Shown here: positions 21,513-31,984 of the stretch, one piece after another
Position numbering within the stretch: position 1 is the stretch's first letter
Layout of the letters: each line of letters starts with the position of its first letter
Origin: Diabrotica undecimpunctata
Taxonomy: Eukaryota; Arthropoda; Insecta; Coleoptera; Chrysomelidae
Reading direction: 5' to 3'
Assembly (NCBI RefSeq): GCF_040954645.1
Contig: NC_092805.1
Coordinates: forward strand, 69,797,186-69,861,185
Length of the DNA stretch: 64,000 nucleotides
Position numbers and translations under genes: made by a program
The notes under the pieces: generated by a model
The model's input: only the letters and a program-made list of their open reading frames with translations
The model's database searches: none
Told to the model about the DNA's origin: nothing

Positions 21513-24322
21513 ACCCCTGACTTCTCATTTAACTTTATATTCCTCTCTTTTAGATCTCTTATACCCCTTTCTAGTCTCTTTCTTGTCCCCAACCTTCTGT
21601 TGCATTTTATCGTTTCAACGCCAAGTTTCATTGTGGATAGGAAAGCCTTTACCAGATGTTTCTGCTACTTCCTCTACCACTCGTACCGTAACTTTGCTAT
21701 TGGCTATGTACCAGTCATTTACCTATCTTTTTTCTTAAACTCTTTCAGCACTTCTCTTCAAGACTTTTGTTAAATTCTTATCCTTTGACAATAGTATCTA
21801 ACGCAACTATTTAATTAACTCGTATACGAGCGCACTCAGTAATATTAAAACAAAGTAAACTAAAGCTATTAAACATATATTAATCTTTCCTATTGTTGTC
21901 ACATAATTATCCGAGATATGAACGTTAAAGTTCGTCAAGCGCAGAAAAATAGATCCGGGTTTACAGAATAATATTGCGAATATCATAGACATAATATAGC
22001 AGCACCATATTCATTACAAAGCACCGTAAATAAAAGACTGTCAATAATAATAAATCAGTCCTACCTAGATATTTCGGACATCGGACACATAGCGAGAAGA
22101 ACAAAAAGCCTAGAAAAACTTACCTTCGAAGTTAAAAGCAATGGAAACGATCACGAGGAGAAATTATTGACTACGGTCTACATGAAGCTTCTCTACCAGC
22201 CCAAAATAGAGAAGAGATTACTATTCCGAGAGTCAATAGATAAAAGAAGAAGATAACCTGTAGAATGTGATACATATCGTTTACTGCAAATACTAATATT
22301 TGTGTTGGTAACTCGATGAATTGTTAGAGTGACATTTTGACACACTCGATGAATGTGAGATTTTGTTATTACTGCTTGTTTCCGTTAGAGTCCACGGCTT
22401 CATTCCGTACAGCAGAGTAAAAAATATATAATACTTAAGTACTTACTTGAAGTTTACTCTTTATATTAGGGCACGTATTGCAATCCGATTGATCCAAGAT
22501 TAGATATTGATTCCGTTTTACCAATAGTTCGTCTTCAGTGTCTATCATTGCTTCTTTAAATAGATATTCAGGCTAATTATTAAATAATAAAGGCCACAAA
22601 ATACATTCTTGTCAAACTTCTATCTATTTCGATTTGTTTAGAATATTTTAAATAACTACATTATTTACTTTAAAAAGTCGAAAGATTAATAAAGACCTTA
22701 ATTTTGAGCTTGGTGTAAAAGTTTTTTATGTTCCTAAAATGCCTTGCTTTCCCCTTATATCACACTAAATATTTGCATATTAAATGACATCTTATGTACA
22801 TCATGAACTTGGGTGTAAAGTTGATTGCGCATTTTTTCCCGATTGCTTCATCCGCCTGTCAATTTCCTGAGAATTAATTTATACAAGAAGTTTAAGAAAA
22901 TGTTTCGAGAGTGCCCTCGGCTACATCGTAAAACTTGGTCTGACTAATCTCTTAACCAAATAGAGATGATTATTTAATTTTAATACTCGACATCATTATG
23001 AGATCTTAGAGATTTTAGTTGACGTGGGAAACGAAAATAAGAATATACGCATAATATTTATATATGACGTGTACAAACTCTTTTCCCATTCATATAAAGG
23101 AATCAATTTTTGAAGTCACTAATTTAAATTGTTTTTTCAAAAATAATGAGCTTGCTTTCTACTAAATAATGAACTATTTTCTTCCTATAATATATGTTTT
23201 ATAACAAAACATTAGCTAAGTATGTCACGAATATTTTTTATGGTTTAGTCATACAGCCTGTCACATTTGGTATAGGCCAGTAAAGGGGAAAACAAGCTGA
23301 AAAAATCTTATAACGGTTTTTGAAGTTTCTAAAAGGTATATGAGCAATAGTTGATGACAAATCCTTGAAGGCGTACAGCTGATTTTACATTGTTTTTTTA
23401 AACGACGATAAAAAAGGATAAATCATTTTTTGCCTATAAAACGTTTCTTATACATTTTAGAGAAAAAATGTTGAAATAAAACGGGTAGATCTTAAACATT
23501 GTTTAATTTGCATGATTCTAAATTAAAATATCTAAAATTGACCGAAATAATTGCAAGAAACTGTTATTTTTACAATAATTTATAAATAATGTTAATAACT
23601 TTGTTTTTTTTTAATGACATGTAATATAACTACTTTCAAGAAATTATTGAAGTTTGCTAAATCTCAGCTAGATCGACCAAATAGTTTGTAAGTTAGTCAA
23701 TTTGTTTATCCCGGAGAGCGAGAGCGATTATTTAAACAACTGTACTTGCCCAAACAGTGATTGTAGAGGTATTTAACAGAATGCAATCGATTCTTTGGGG
23801 CTTCATTGTTAAGATATAATAAAAAAATTTCTAAATTTTATTAAAACTTTGCCACTTGACTAACTTTTTAGCTTATAAACATGTGTATTACCTTTGATAT
23901 TTTTTATGTCACGCGCTTGTAAGTAGGCTCATTGAAAAGATGGTGAAAAAATTCACCACCAAACGGTGGTTTCACTTACCGGAAAATCTGAAAATCCCAG
24001 AAAAATCAATTAGTTAAATTTTTTCATAATAAGGTTGAACTTAACTATTATTTCTTAAGACATATTTAAATTTTATTAATTAATGTATATTATTTATAAA
24101 AATATATAATAATCATTTATAATTCTTTTTACTTACAACAAGTACAAGAAGATTCGTTTATTCGTAGTTTACGTTAGATCGTACAAGAAGACACGTTAGA
24201 TCGTACAAGTAGATAATATGATTATATTATTATAACCATTTATTGACAGTCTCATGTTCATTACGAGTGAATGAGTGAGTTATGAGTGAATAAGGACCAC
24301 AGACCAAAGGGGAGTGTCTGTT
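21513..24322. other. Gene-free, unassigned sequence
   Basis: No coding motif was recognised over 2.8 kb. A possible decayed element piece lies at 22020-22255 (plus; a frame reading SLEKLTFEVKS), without family assignment. A short imperfect direct repeat of about 22 bp (GTTAGATCGTACAAG) is at about 24173-24212. Confidence 0.4.
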
Positions 24323-24696
24323 AGTCCAGTCGTCAGAGATTTGACCCCTAAAAATCATACGAACAATGTGGGACCCCAAAACAGATACAAGAAAGTTTAC
24401 CACTTTTATCCCCGGGCTTCCCCCTAAATCCCCATCTCAGGGGGGTAAAAACACAAAAAATCGATTTACCAAGAATCTGAACGACGTAGAAAAAAATGTT
24501 TCAAATAAAAAATGTAGCTGAGATTGTAATGTTTAGCTCTTTAGAACTGTGGGACATAATATACTACTTACTTACGACACTACTTACACTCACTCACTCT
24601 TACATTCACTCACATGGAGTCATCACGTAGCGCGATTTTTGCCATTTTTTACGATTCTCGTGAGATCAGTAAAATTTATCACTTTCTTTGACAAGT

Positions 24697-26335
24697 TCTT
24701 TTATTTTTCTTCTTCCTCTTTATAAGCATCTCTGCTTGTTCATTGACGGATTGAACGGCGGACCTCTACGGAAGGTTGTCACTCCATCTTTTGCACGGTC
24801 GTCCGATACTTCTTCTGCCGATTGGTGACTTATCTCTTGCTATTTTGACGACATGAGTCTCCTTCATTCTGCTTATGTGGTTATTTCATTCTTTTTTTCT
24901 ATTTTGTGTTCATTCATTTATACACTGTACGTTACATTTTCTTCTAGTGTCTTCACTTCTCTTTCGATCTCTCAGCGTATTTCCTGTAATTCTTCTCAGT
25001 ACTCTCATCTCTGCCGTTTCCAGTAACCTTTGCGTTGTGGCTGTGTCGGGTCTTGTTTCTGAGGCATATGTCATTATTGGTCTTTCTTCTTCTTTAGGTA
25101 CCATCTTCGCTACAGAGGTTGGCAATCATCCTAGCTATTTTAATTTTTGAGGCAGTAGCTCTAAAAAGTTGTTTTGAACTGCATCCAAACCATTCTCTCA
25201 GGTTCTTGAGCCATGAAATTCGTCTTCTTCCGATGCTTCTTCTGCCATCTATCTTTCCTTGCATTATGAGTCGCAGGATGCCATACTTCTCGTCCCGCTA
25301 TACATGTCCGAGATATTGTAGCTTTCTTTCTCTAATTGTTAGTTCAACTTCCTTCTCTTTACCTATTATTCTCAGTACTTCATTGTTCGTAACTCTATCT
25401 ACCCAGAAAACCCTTATAATTCTTCTATAGGTCCATATTTCAAAGGCGTAATGTCATCTTATTGTGTCTAGATTTAACGTCCATGATTCCACTCCATAGT
25501 ATATTTATACGTAACATTTTGTTAGGAGTACTTTAAGAGCTAATGTTAAATCTTTGCCATATAGGACCTTTTTCATTTTCATAAAATTAGAACGTGCTTT
25601 TTCGATTCTGACTTTGATTTCTGCAGTGTAGTCTTACTATTGGTCTATCAGTATTGGTTATTATTGTTCTTACATTGGCTTTATAAAGTCTTGATCTCAT
25701 CTCGGTGTTAATGTGTCTGTTTTGCCATATAGTGTTATTAAGGTATCCTGCCAGTCTGTTTGCTTTTTGTACCTGATCTCTTACTTCTTTGTCCAGGTCT
25801 CCATAACTACACAATGTAATTCCAAGGTATTTTATTTCCATTACTTGTTCAATACTGATGCCATCAATTTTTATTTTACATCTGGTTGGTTCTTTGCTGA
25901 CTACTATTATTAGTGATTAGTTTTCTGAGATGAGATTGTCATATTAAATTCTTTTGCTCTTATATTAAATCTGTGGATCAGTCTTTGTAGACTATCTTCA
26001 TCTTTTATATCAATATTGCGTCGTCTGCGTAACAAATTATTTTTATTTCTTTGTTACCCATTCTGTATCCTCTTCCTTTGTTAACGCTTTTGATGCTTTC
26101 ATCCATGATCAAATTGAAGAGCATGGAGCTCAATGAATCTCCTTGTCTTATTTTTCTGCCTATCTCTATAGGTACTGTAAGTTGTCCATCTATTCTGACT
26201 TCCATTTGATTGTATTGGTAGATGTTTTCGATAGTTTTTATGATATTTAGGAGAACTTCTCTATTATACAGAAGATGGATTACATCTTTGGGTCTTACTT
26301 TGTCAAATGCTTTCTTTGGGTAAAAAAGACACAAA
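24697..26335 (-). pseudogene. LINE ORF2 remnant (minus), split by another LINE
   Basis: On the minus strand the RT reads motif A region (FYPKKAFDKVRPKDVIHLL), RQGDSLSSMLFNLIMDE and motif C CYADDAILI (26334-26005). Next come MEIKYLGITLCSYGDLDKEVRDQVQKA and MRSRLYKANVRTI (25841-25650). After the nested insertion come PIMTYASETRPD, QRLLETAEMRVLRRI (25083-24910) and KIARDKSPIGRRSIGRP. The motif C YADD is intact but the frame is broken. A related, more decayed copy is at 42900-44290. Confidence 0.8.
25084..25637 (-). mobile_element. Nested 5'-truncated LINE with 9-bp target duplication
   Basis: TATTGGTCT at 25075-25083 and 25638-25646 brackets a LINE tail of the same family as 12412-13466. The minus strand reads TNNEVLRIIGKEKEVELTI, RKLQYLGHV and GKIDGRRSIGRRRISWLKNLREWFG, then a GAAGAAGAAA tail next to the duplication. 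It interrupts the RT C-terminus of the surrounding LINE. Confidence 0.85.
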
Positions 26336-26389
26336 AATGCTGGTCTATAAAACGTATGGTATAAATGGTATTTCCATTTTTAGAGATCA

Positions 26390-26725
26390 ATCGTTAACAC
26401 CCATGACATGAAATTTTAATTTTGAGTTGTGATAACAAATATGAGGCATTTGAAATATGAATAAAAAACGTAGAATTTTATGTTTTACATTACAAATGAT
26501 CACACGTCACGAAAATGATTTTGAGAAGAAGGTTTTGAGTATAGTTTATTGCAGAAGTTTTGTTCCTTTAAAAAACGTTCTAGTGTAGTTAAAAAAAAGT
26601 TTTAAGTGTTTCAGATCGGTTGTTGTATGAAAGTTTAAATCCAGCGTTTTTAAGCATACCTCAAATGCCTCACATTTGTTGCCAAAACTCAAAACTACAA
26701 TTTTATGCTATAGGTTTTAAAGGTT
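26390..26725. repeat. Inverted-repeat hairpin (possible MITE)
   Basis: ACAAATATGAGGCATTTGAAATATG near 26430 is matched in inverse by CATACCTCAAATGCCTCACATTTGT near 26660, with flanking AAACTCAAAACTACAA-like similarity. It lies inside the larger long-TIR element and may be part of it. Confidence 0.55.
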
Positions 26726-27352
26726 AGGCTCTAGTTATCGAAACTGCACAGTGACCAGTCAATGAAAAGAATAGATTGTATTGATCTCGTGAGAATAAAA
26801 AATGGCAAAAATCGCGCCACGTTTATTTATATACTTGTATAAAATCTGAGTTTATTTACGGTAAAATACAAAAACTGCATACGAAAGCTGACCTTTTTAC
26901 CTTTTAAACACATCTTGATTTTTGTAAATGGGTTACTTAAATCAAGAGATATCAAATTTTTACTGTCGAGCTGATATAAATTTTATTGAACATTGATTTC
27001 GCGCAAGTAACTGACATGCAAAATCGACGATCGCTTTAAGCATTGTTTTAAAGGGAACGGTTCATTCTACACAAAAAAATGCTTATAAACATTTTTATTT
27101 AAAATTATCTGAGCTACATTTTTTATTTGAAACATGTTTTTCTACGGTGTACAGATTTTTGGTACATTGATTTTTTTGCGTTTTTACCCCCTCCGGGGGG
27201 GTGGGGGGGGGGGGTTTAGGAGGATGACCGGGAGTAAAAGTGGTAAACTTTTTTTTATATTTGTTGGAGAAAATAAATATGTACTGCAAAATTCAGCTTG
27301 TTCGTATGATTTTTAGATGTTCAACGGCATTTTCGTCTCTGACGACTGGAGT

Positions 27353-27602
27353 AGTAGCTGCTATGGAGAATTAAACATGAGTGCAGTTGCGGTTGGAGTG
27401 GGTGCAGTTGTTCTGGCACAAAGAATAGTAAAGGATTTAAAAATTAAGTTTGATAAGTGCTATTTTTATTCGGATTCACAGATAGCATTATCGTGGATAA
27501 AAGGTCCAGCTAGTAAGTGAAAATTATTTGTAGCAAATCGTGTAAATGAAATTCAACAACTAACATATGTGAATGATTGGTATTATGTAGCGACTGATTA
27601 AA
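27353..27602 (+). pseudogene. BEL/Pao RNase H fragment
   Basis: The plus strand reads AVVLAQRIVKDLKIKFDKCYFYSDSQIALSWIKGP, then a TGA where the family has Trp, then FVANRVNEIQQLTYVNDWYYVATD. This is the RNase H-like domain of Pao pol with the Asp of YSDSQ. It starts directly at the right border of the long-TIR element, which may have inserted into it. No other Pao sequence is visible beside it. Confidence 0.75.
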
Positions 27603-28325
27603 ATCAGCTATAGACAAAAGCTATATACATAAAAAGATAGCTATAGACTTTATTTTGAGAGTGGAAGTACAATTTTTGTAATGAGTTTTTTTGTTGTTTC
27701 AGTAAAAATAAAGAAGAAACTAGTGTATCAATTTTACGCAAGCGAGTTATCCAAACAAGCGGTATTACTCCAACAGTAGCAATAAGAATAAAATAGAATA
27801 AATATATCAAGGATTAGGCAGCCATTAATGAAAAAATAATCAGTGTAGACATGAAAATAAAAGGAAGATATACAGTCATATTGAGAGTATACAAACGTTT
27901 TTTTTACAGAAACATATAACACAGAACACACAAAAAATACTCAGAATTTGATATTCCTAGATTAAAACCTCCACCGTCAAAATGTGTTGTAGCTACTATG
28001 GGCTGTTGGTCTACAAGATCTAGGTCAAGCATGTCAACTTTAAAATAACATAACCAATAAAAAATCTTTGGTTATAAACATTTTTTTAGAATTTGTACAG
28101 AAAACCTTTTTTGAGAACGATTTCCGGAGTGGAAATCAAAACGTCAAAAAATGTTTAAATAAAAAAGTGATTTTTATCATAATCACAGTCGATAATTGTG
28201 GCTTAATCCAGTAAAAACATATTATTTAACTTAAATATGTCACAAGAAAGTAGTTTCACAAACTTGTTAACTTAAATTAATGGTTACTTGACGGAAAATA
28301 CCGAAGTAATGGAAATTAACTACTT
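27603..28325. other. Non-coding, unassigned sequence
   Basis: No gene, repeat family or motif was recognised. Confidence 0.4.
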
Positions 28326-28329
28326 AAGT

Positions 28330-28332
28330 TTC

Positions 28333-28416
<84 letters not shown>
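28330..28416. repeat. (AT)n microsatellite
   Basis: About 85 bp of nearly pure AT dinucleotide repeats, with a short TACATATACATA break near 28350. It directly precedes the 322-bp tandem array. Confidence 0.95.
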
Positions 28417-28419
<3 letters not shown>

Positions 28420-28480
28420 TAAAAAGTAATGGCATGTCTCGCAAAACAGAAAACCAAATATGGTAGATCGATGGAAGGCA

Positions 28481-28524
28481 ACCGTATATACGTATTTCTG
28501 ACTATTGGTCGTCTTCAGTACGGT
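28481..28524 (-). ncRNA. Hammerhead ribozyme motif, array copy 1
   Basis: On the minus strand the order is ACCGTA (helix I 5'), core CTGAAGA, a short helix II GAC/GTC with loop CAATA, core GAAA, palindrome ATACGTAT (helix III), cleavage triplet ATA, and TACGGT (helix I 3'). The six helix I pairs are perfect. The one-stem helix III is too short for a monomer but self-complementary, as in dimeric type I hammerheads. The pair next to the core in helix II is a C-A mismatch, which may weaken activity. Predicted cleavage is between 28487 and 28486. Confidence 0.75.
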
Positions 28525-28802
28525 GCAGCCAAGTTAGAAAAAGAGCATATTAACTTGGGAAAGGATCACTACAGGAGCAATGCAACCAATTTGTGGCATT
28601 AGAGTTAGAAGACCCTGATGGTTTCCAGCGCAACAACTAACACCAACCACGGAGGAAGCTACAGCTACCTGGGGAAAGGAATGCCAAACGTTGAAACGTT
28701 TAAAACAAATGGAAAAGGATAATGCGAGTGAATAATAAAAGTAAAAAGTAATGGCATGTCTCGCAAAACAGAAAACCAAATATGGTATATCGATGGAAGG
28801 CA

Positions 28803-28846
28803 ACCGTATATACGTATTTCTGACTATTGGTCGTCTTCAGTACGGT
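28803..28846 (-). ncRNA. Hammerhead ribozyme motif, array copy 2
   Basis: The same 44-nt motif lies exactly 322 bp from copy 1, with all core and helix bases identical, including the helix II C-A mismatch. Confidence 0.75.
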
Positions 28847-29124
28847 GCAGCCAAGTTAGAAAAGGAGCATATTAACTTGGGAAAGGATCACTACAGGAGC
28901 AATGCAACCAATTTGTGGCATTAGAGTTAGAAGACCCTGATGGTTTCCAGGGCAACAACTAACACCAACCACGGAGAAAGCTACAGTTACCTGGGGAAAG
29001 GAATGCCAAACGTTGAAACGTTTAAAACAAATGGAAAAGGATAATGCGAGTGAATAATAAAAGTAAAAAGTAATGGCATGTCTCGCAAAACAGAAAACCA
29101 AATATGGTATATCGATGGAAGGCA

Positions 29125-29168
29125 ACCGTATATACGTATTTCTGACTATTGGTCGTCTTCAGTACGGT
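29125..29168 (-). ncRNA. Hammerhead ribozyme motif, array copy 3
   Basis: Third identical copy of the motif, 322 bp further, within the truncated last unit of the array. Two complete inter-site intervals therefore exist, enough in principle for a unit-length RNA to be released. Confidence 0.75.
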
Positions 29169-29271
29169 GCAGCCAAGTTAGAAAAGGAGTATATTAACTT
29201 GGGAAAGGATCACTACAGGAGCAATGCAACCAATTTGTGGCATTAGAGTTAGAAGACCCTGAGAACGATGA

Positions 29272-31038
29272 GGTACAGAATCTAAGCTTCAGTTGATTGT
29301 ACCTAAAAGTAAAGTATTAGAAGTACTGCGTCAATTGCATGACGGTGCATCAAGTGGACACTTTGGTATCATGAAGACTCTGCAAAAGGTTCGAGAATGG
29401 TTCTATTGGGTGAACTGTAAAGATGATGTAAGAAGATGGTGCTGGAAATGTGAACTGTGTGCAACCAGTAATGGTCCAGCTGGTAAAAAGAGGGCACCTA
29501 TGAGACAGTACAATGTTGGTAGTCCTATGGAAAGAGTAGCAATCGACATTGCAGGTCCACTTCCAGAGACAAATGATGGAAATAAATATATCCTGGTAGC
29601 CATGGATTATTTTACGAAATGGACTGAGGCCTATGCGATACCAAATCAAGAAGCTGCCACCGTTGCAGAGGTACTTGTTAAGGAATTCTTTAGCCGATTT
29701 GGTGTTCCTTTGGAGATCCACTCCGACCAAGGGCGAAACTTCGAGTCAACCCTTTTCCAAAACGTTTGTAAATTGATTGGTATCAATAAGACCAGAACGA
29801 CACCCCTGCATCCTCAATCAGATGGAATGGTCGAGAGAATGAACCGAACAATGGGTAAACACCTGTCCAAAGTTGTATCAGAACATCAAAGAGATTGGGA
29901 CCAGCACATTCATTTATTCCTAATGGCCTACCGCTCGGCCGTGAATGAAACTACAGGACAGACTCCAACCTGCCTGATGTTAGGTCGTGAAGTTCGTTTA
30001 CCCTGCGACCTAGAGTTTGGCTGCAGACCTTCCGAAGAACATGTTGCAAGCGAAGATTATGTCGACCGCCTGAAGTTAAGAATGAACAACATTCATGAAC
30101 TTGCCCGACAACACATCCAGATAGCCAGTGACAGAATGAAAGATCAATACGGATCTCGATGCAAGAATGAAAGCTATGAAGTAGGTGATCTTGTTTGGCT
30201 TTATAATCCACAACGTCGTCGAGGCTTGTCTCCCAAACTGCAAAGACAATGGGAAGGTCCATATGAAATTAAAAAGAAAATAAATGACGTAATATACCGA
30301 ATTAAGAAGTTGCCGAAAGGTAAACCAAAAGTAGTTCACATAAATCGTCTTGCACCATATGCTGGCTCAAATGAAACAGAAGAAGCACGAACCCTTCAAC
30401 ATGAGATCAAAGATGACCGGCGACCAAGCTTTAATGAATTTATGACAAATTACGCAGAGAGAAAGAGTGCTAGATTCGGCGTAACCACAGAAGTTCAGCA
30501 GGATCTTTTTAGTGTTCCGCATAACGTCTCTCTAGCCCACTGTGTTGCTCAAGATCTTGAGATGACTAAAGGAATCTCATCCGTATTTTATAAGAAATTC
30601 GGTCGTTTGGACGAGTTAAAAAACCAGCAGCCTAAAGTTGGAAGAGTACTGAGATTAGAAGATGGTTCTCGATCTTTGCTGTATATGGTGACCAGGAAGT
30701 CTTATACAGACAGGGCAAGCTACGAGGATATATGGCGTGCTCTAACTAATTTGAAGAAAATTGTGTGCAATTACGACATCAAGAATTTGGCCTTACCCAA
30801 GATAGGCCATGCACTAGATAATCTGGACTGGAAGATTGTCAGAAGCATGCTTGAAGTAATCTTCCGAGAAACCGGCGTACGAATTACTGTGTGTTGCATT
30901 AACCCGATGAGATCGTATCCTTCAAAGTCAGTAGACTGTTATTTCTTTCTAAAGGGTTCATGCAGAGCTGGAGAGTCCTGTAGATTCCGCCATCCTGTGC
31001 CTACATATAGAGTTGCTGATCGGGACGATCAGATTTAA
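29272..31038 (+). CDS. Ty3/gypsy integrase fused to a TARG1-like macrodomain and a CCCH zinc finger
   Basis: This frame is open from just after a TGA at 29269 to a TAA at 31036-31038. No ATG opens it, and the first residues (QLIVPKSKVLEVL) are mid-Pol, so the 5' end is truncated at the tandem array. Residues below count from the TTG at 29293 (581 codons). The HHCC finger is at 16-60. The DDE core has D85 (VAIDIAGP), D145 (IHSDQGRNF) and E181 (MVERMNRTM), with the canonical 35-residue spacing. The gypsy C-terminal domain lies at about 275-365. At 397-535 a macrodomain of the OARD1/TARG1 class follows (DLFSVPHNVSLAHCVAQD, GISSVFYKKFG, MVTRK, PKIGHALDNLDW). Human TARG1 uses Lys84 and Asp125; the Asp matches D509, but the Lys position is R468 with K469 beside it. 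A CX7CX5CX3H finger is at 549-567. No frameshift is seen. Deacylation of ADP-ribose is inference. Confidence 0.9.
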   Translation, partial: GTESKLQLIVPKSKVLEVLRQLHDGASSGHFGIMKTLQKVREWFYWVNCKDDVRRWCWKCELCATSNGPAGKKRAPMRQYNVGSPMERVAIDIAGPLPETNDGNKYILVAMDYFTKWTEAYAIPNQEAATVAEVLVKEFFSRFGVPLEIHSDQGRNFESTLFQNVCKLIGINKTRTTPLHPQSDGMVERMNRTMGKHLSKVVSEHQRDWDQHIHLFLMAYRSAVNETTGQTPTCLMLGREVRLPCDLEFGCRPSEEHVASEDYVDRLKLRMNNIHELARQHIQIASDRMKDQYGSRCKNESYEVGDLVWLYNPQRRRGLSPKLQRQWEGPYEIKKKINDVIYRIKKLPKGKPKVVHINRLAPYAGSNETEEARTLQHEIKDDRRPSFNEFMTNYAERKSARFGVTTEVQQDLFSVPHNVSLAHCVAQDLEMTKGISSVFYKKFGRLDELKNQQPKVGRVLRLEDGSRSLLYMVTRKSYTDRASYEDIWRALTNLKKIVCNYDIKNLALPKIGHALDNLDWKIVRSMLEVIFRETGVRITVCCINPMRSYPSKSVDCYFFLKGSCRAGESCRFRHPVPTYRVADRDDQI

Positions 31039-31240
31039 GAGGGGAGCAGTGTTACGAACATACTCTCGGCATGGCCCAGGTAACGGTTGCATTGCATCTC
31101 TAATACTCTTCTCGAAACTTCGAGGCGTATCGAGTGCGAGAGAGAATAACCGGTCACGTAGGCGAACTAGAGGTGGGACAACGCCAGAATATTCTCGAAC
31201 CTAGTAACTGTAGTATATATAGGTATAGTACATCCACTAA
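31039..31240 (+). repeat. Polypurine tract and start of the gypsy 3' LTR
   Basis: AAGAGGGGAGCAG ends at 31049 and TGTTACGAAC begins at 31050, right after the integrase fusion stop. This is the position of a polypurine tract and LTR start. A TATA-like TATATATAGG lies at about 31214. The 3' end of the LTR was not located; it may continue to about 31600. Confidence 0.65.
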
Positions 31241-31984
31241 TAATTTTCCAACATAAACATGTCTTATTCTGGTATCAAAGAGACCGCCTTTCAAATCAAG
31301 GTTGTCAGACATATTTCCTAAAATTCCTAAGGTTATATTTAAAAAATATTCTCTATTCTCTATTCGTTATTATTCAATTGCTAGTCAACGAACGACACTC
31401 TTAAAAAATAATATGAACTTATTCTCAAAAATATATATATAAATTAATTAACTAGGTACTAATATTTACATGGACTCTTCACTAATGAATTAAAGCAACC
31501 GTGAACTTTGTATATATTACTTATATTCTAAGTAATTTTCGAATATTGGCAACATTGTAGTCTGGAGAGAATTTGAACGTTCGACGTTGCCCTGTTGGTG
31601 AATTTAGCGGTAATACTTTTATAGATATAATGATCGACTTTTAAGAAATCAGACAACTTTTAAGAATCCAAGTTCTCAAAAACGGTTTCAAGAATTGTAT
31701 TATTTTTTTCCAAATTTCATTGATTTTATACCTTACCTGGAAACATGAAAAATTGCAGATATATTAATAATGGTATTAAGGTTATATTCACTAATTTTAA
31801 ACTCATGCATTATGGCAACAGCGCGAAGCGCAAAGCCATAAATTCTAATGAACACCTGTTGTCTGGCTATGCGATACCCTAAAATATTTCCTATTGCAGA
31901 GGCGGAGGCTTATAAGGTATAGGTAATATAAGTTATAAGTAATATTATATTTTTCTAGGATGGCATTTTTTAAGATGCATCAAC
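31241..31984. other. Non-coding; rest of LTR or flank
   Basis: No gene was recognised. It may include the remainder of the gypsy LTR. Confidence 0.4.

Larger units (their letters stand above)
24323..27352. mobile_element. Element with long imperfect terminal inverted repeats (about 3.0 kb)
   Basis: The left end starts CCAGTCGTCAGAG at 24326, and its complement ends at 27349. Flanking AGT trinucleotides (24323-24325, 27350-27352) may be a 3-bp target duplication. Inverse similarity continues inward: GTTTACCACTTTTA, the poly-G/C GGGGTAAAAA block, TTTCAAATAAAAAATGTAGCT, and further in, GCGCGATTTTTGCCATTTTTTA (about 24630 and 26800). No transposase of its own was seen; the middle is filled by a nested LINE pair (24697-26335) and a hairpin (26390-26720). 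The family is unknown. Confidence 0.65.
28417..29262 (-). repeat. 322-bp tandem array, 2.6 units, retrozyme-like
   Basis: Units begin at 28419, 28741 and 29063 (GTAAAAAGTAATGGCATGTC), an exact 322-bp period. Copies differ by only a few substitutions and a 3-bp deletion offset elsewhere in the unit. The third copy stops after about 200 bp, where gypsy sequence begins. On the minus strand each copy has a hammerhead-ribozyme motif at the same place. Tandem repeats of 170-400 bp with minimal type I hammerheads are the described form of animal retrozymes. Open frames within the units recur only because the repeat recurs and are not considered genes. Confidence 0.85.

Noticed and set aside
22520..22560. 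CTGAAGACGAAC on the minus strand resembling a hammerhead core
   Set aside because: No GAAA box or pairing helix I follows at the right distance.
27134..27316. Gly-rich open frame over the poly-G tract
   Set aside because: It is produced by the G-run in the inverted end of the long-TIR element.
28534..29125. Two near-identical 89-residue open frames on the minus strand
   Set aside because: They lie in consecutive units of the 322-bp array, overlap the non-coding repeat and have no domain signature; they recur only because the repeat does.
28417..29262. CRISPR array
   Set aside because: Repeats are 322 bp with no spacers, in a eukaryotic context.
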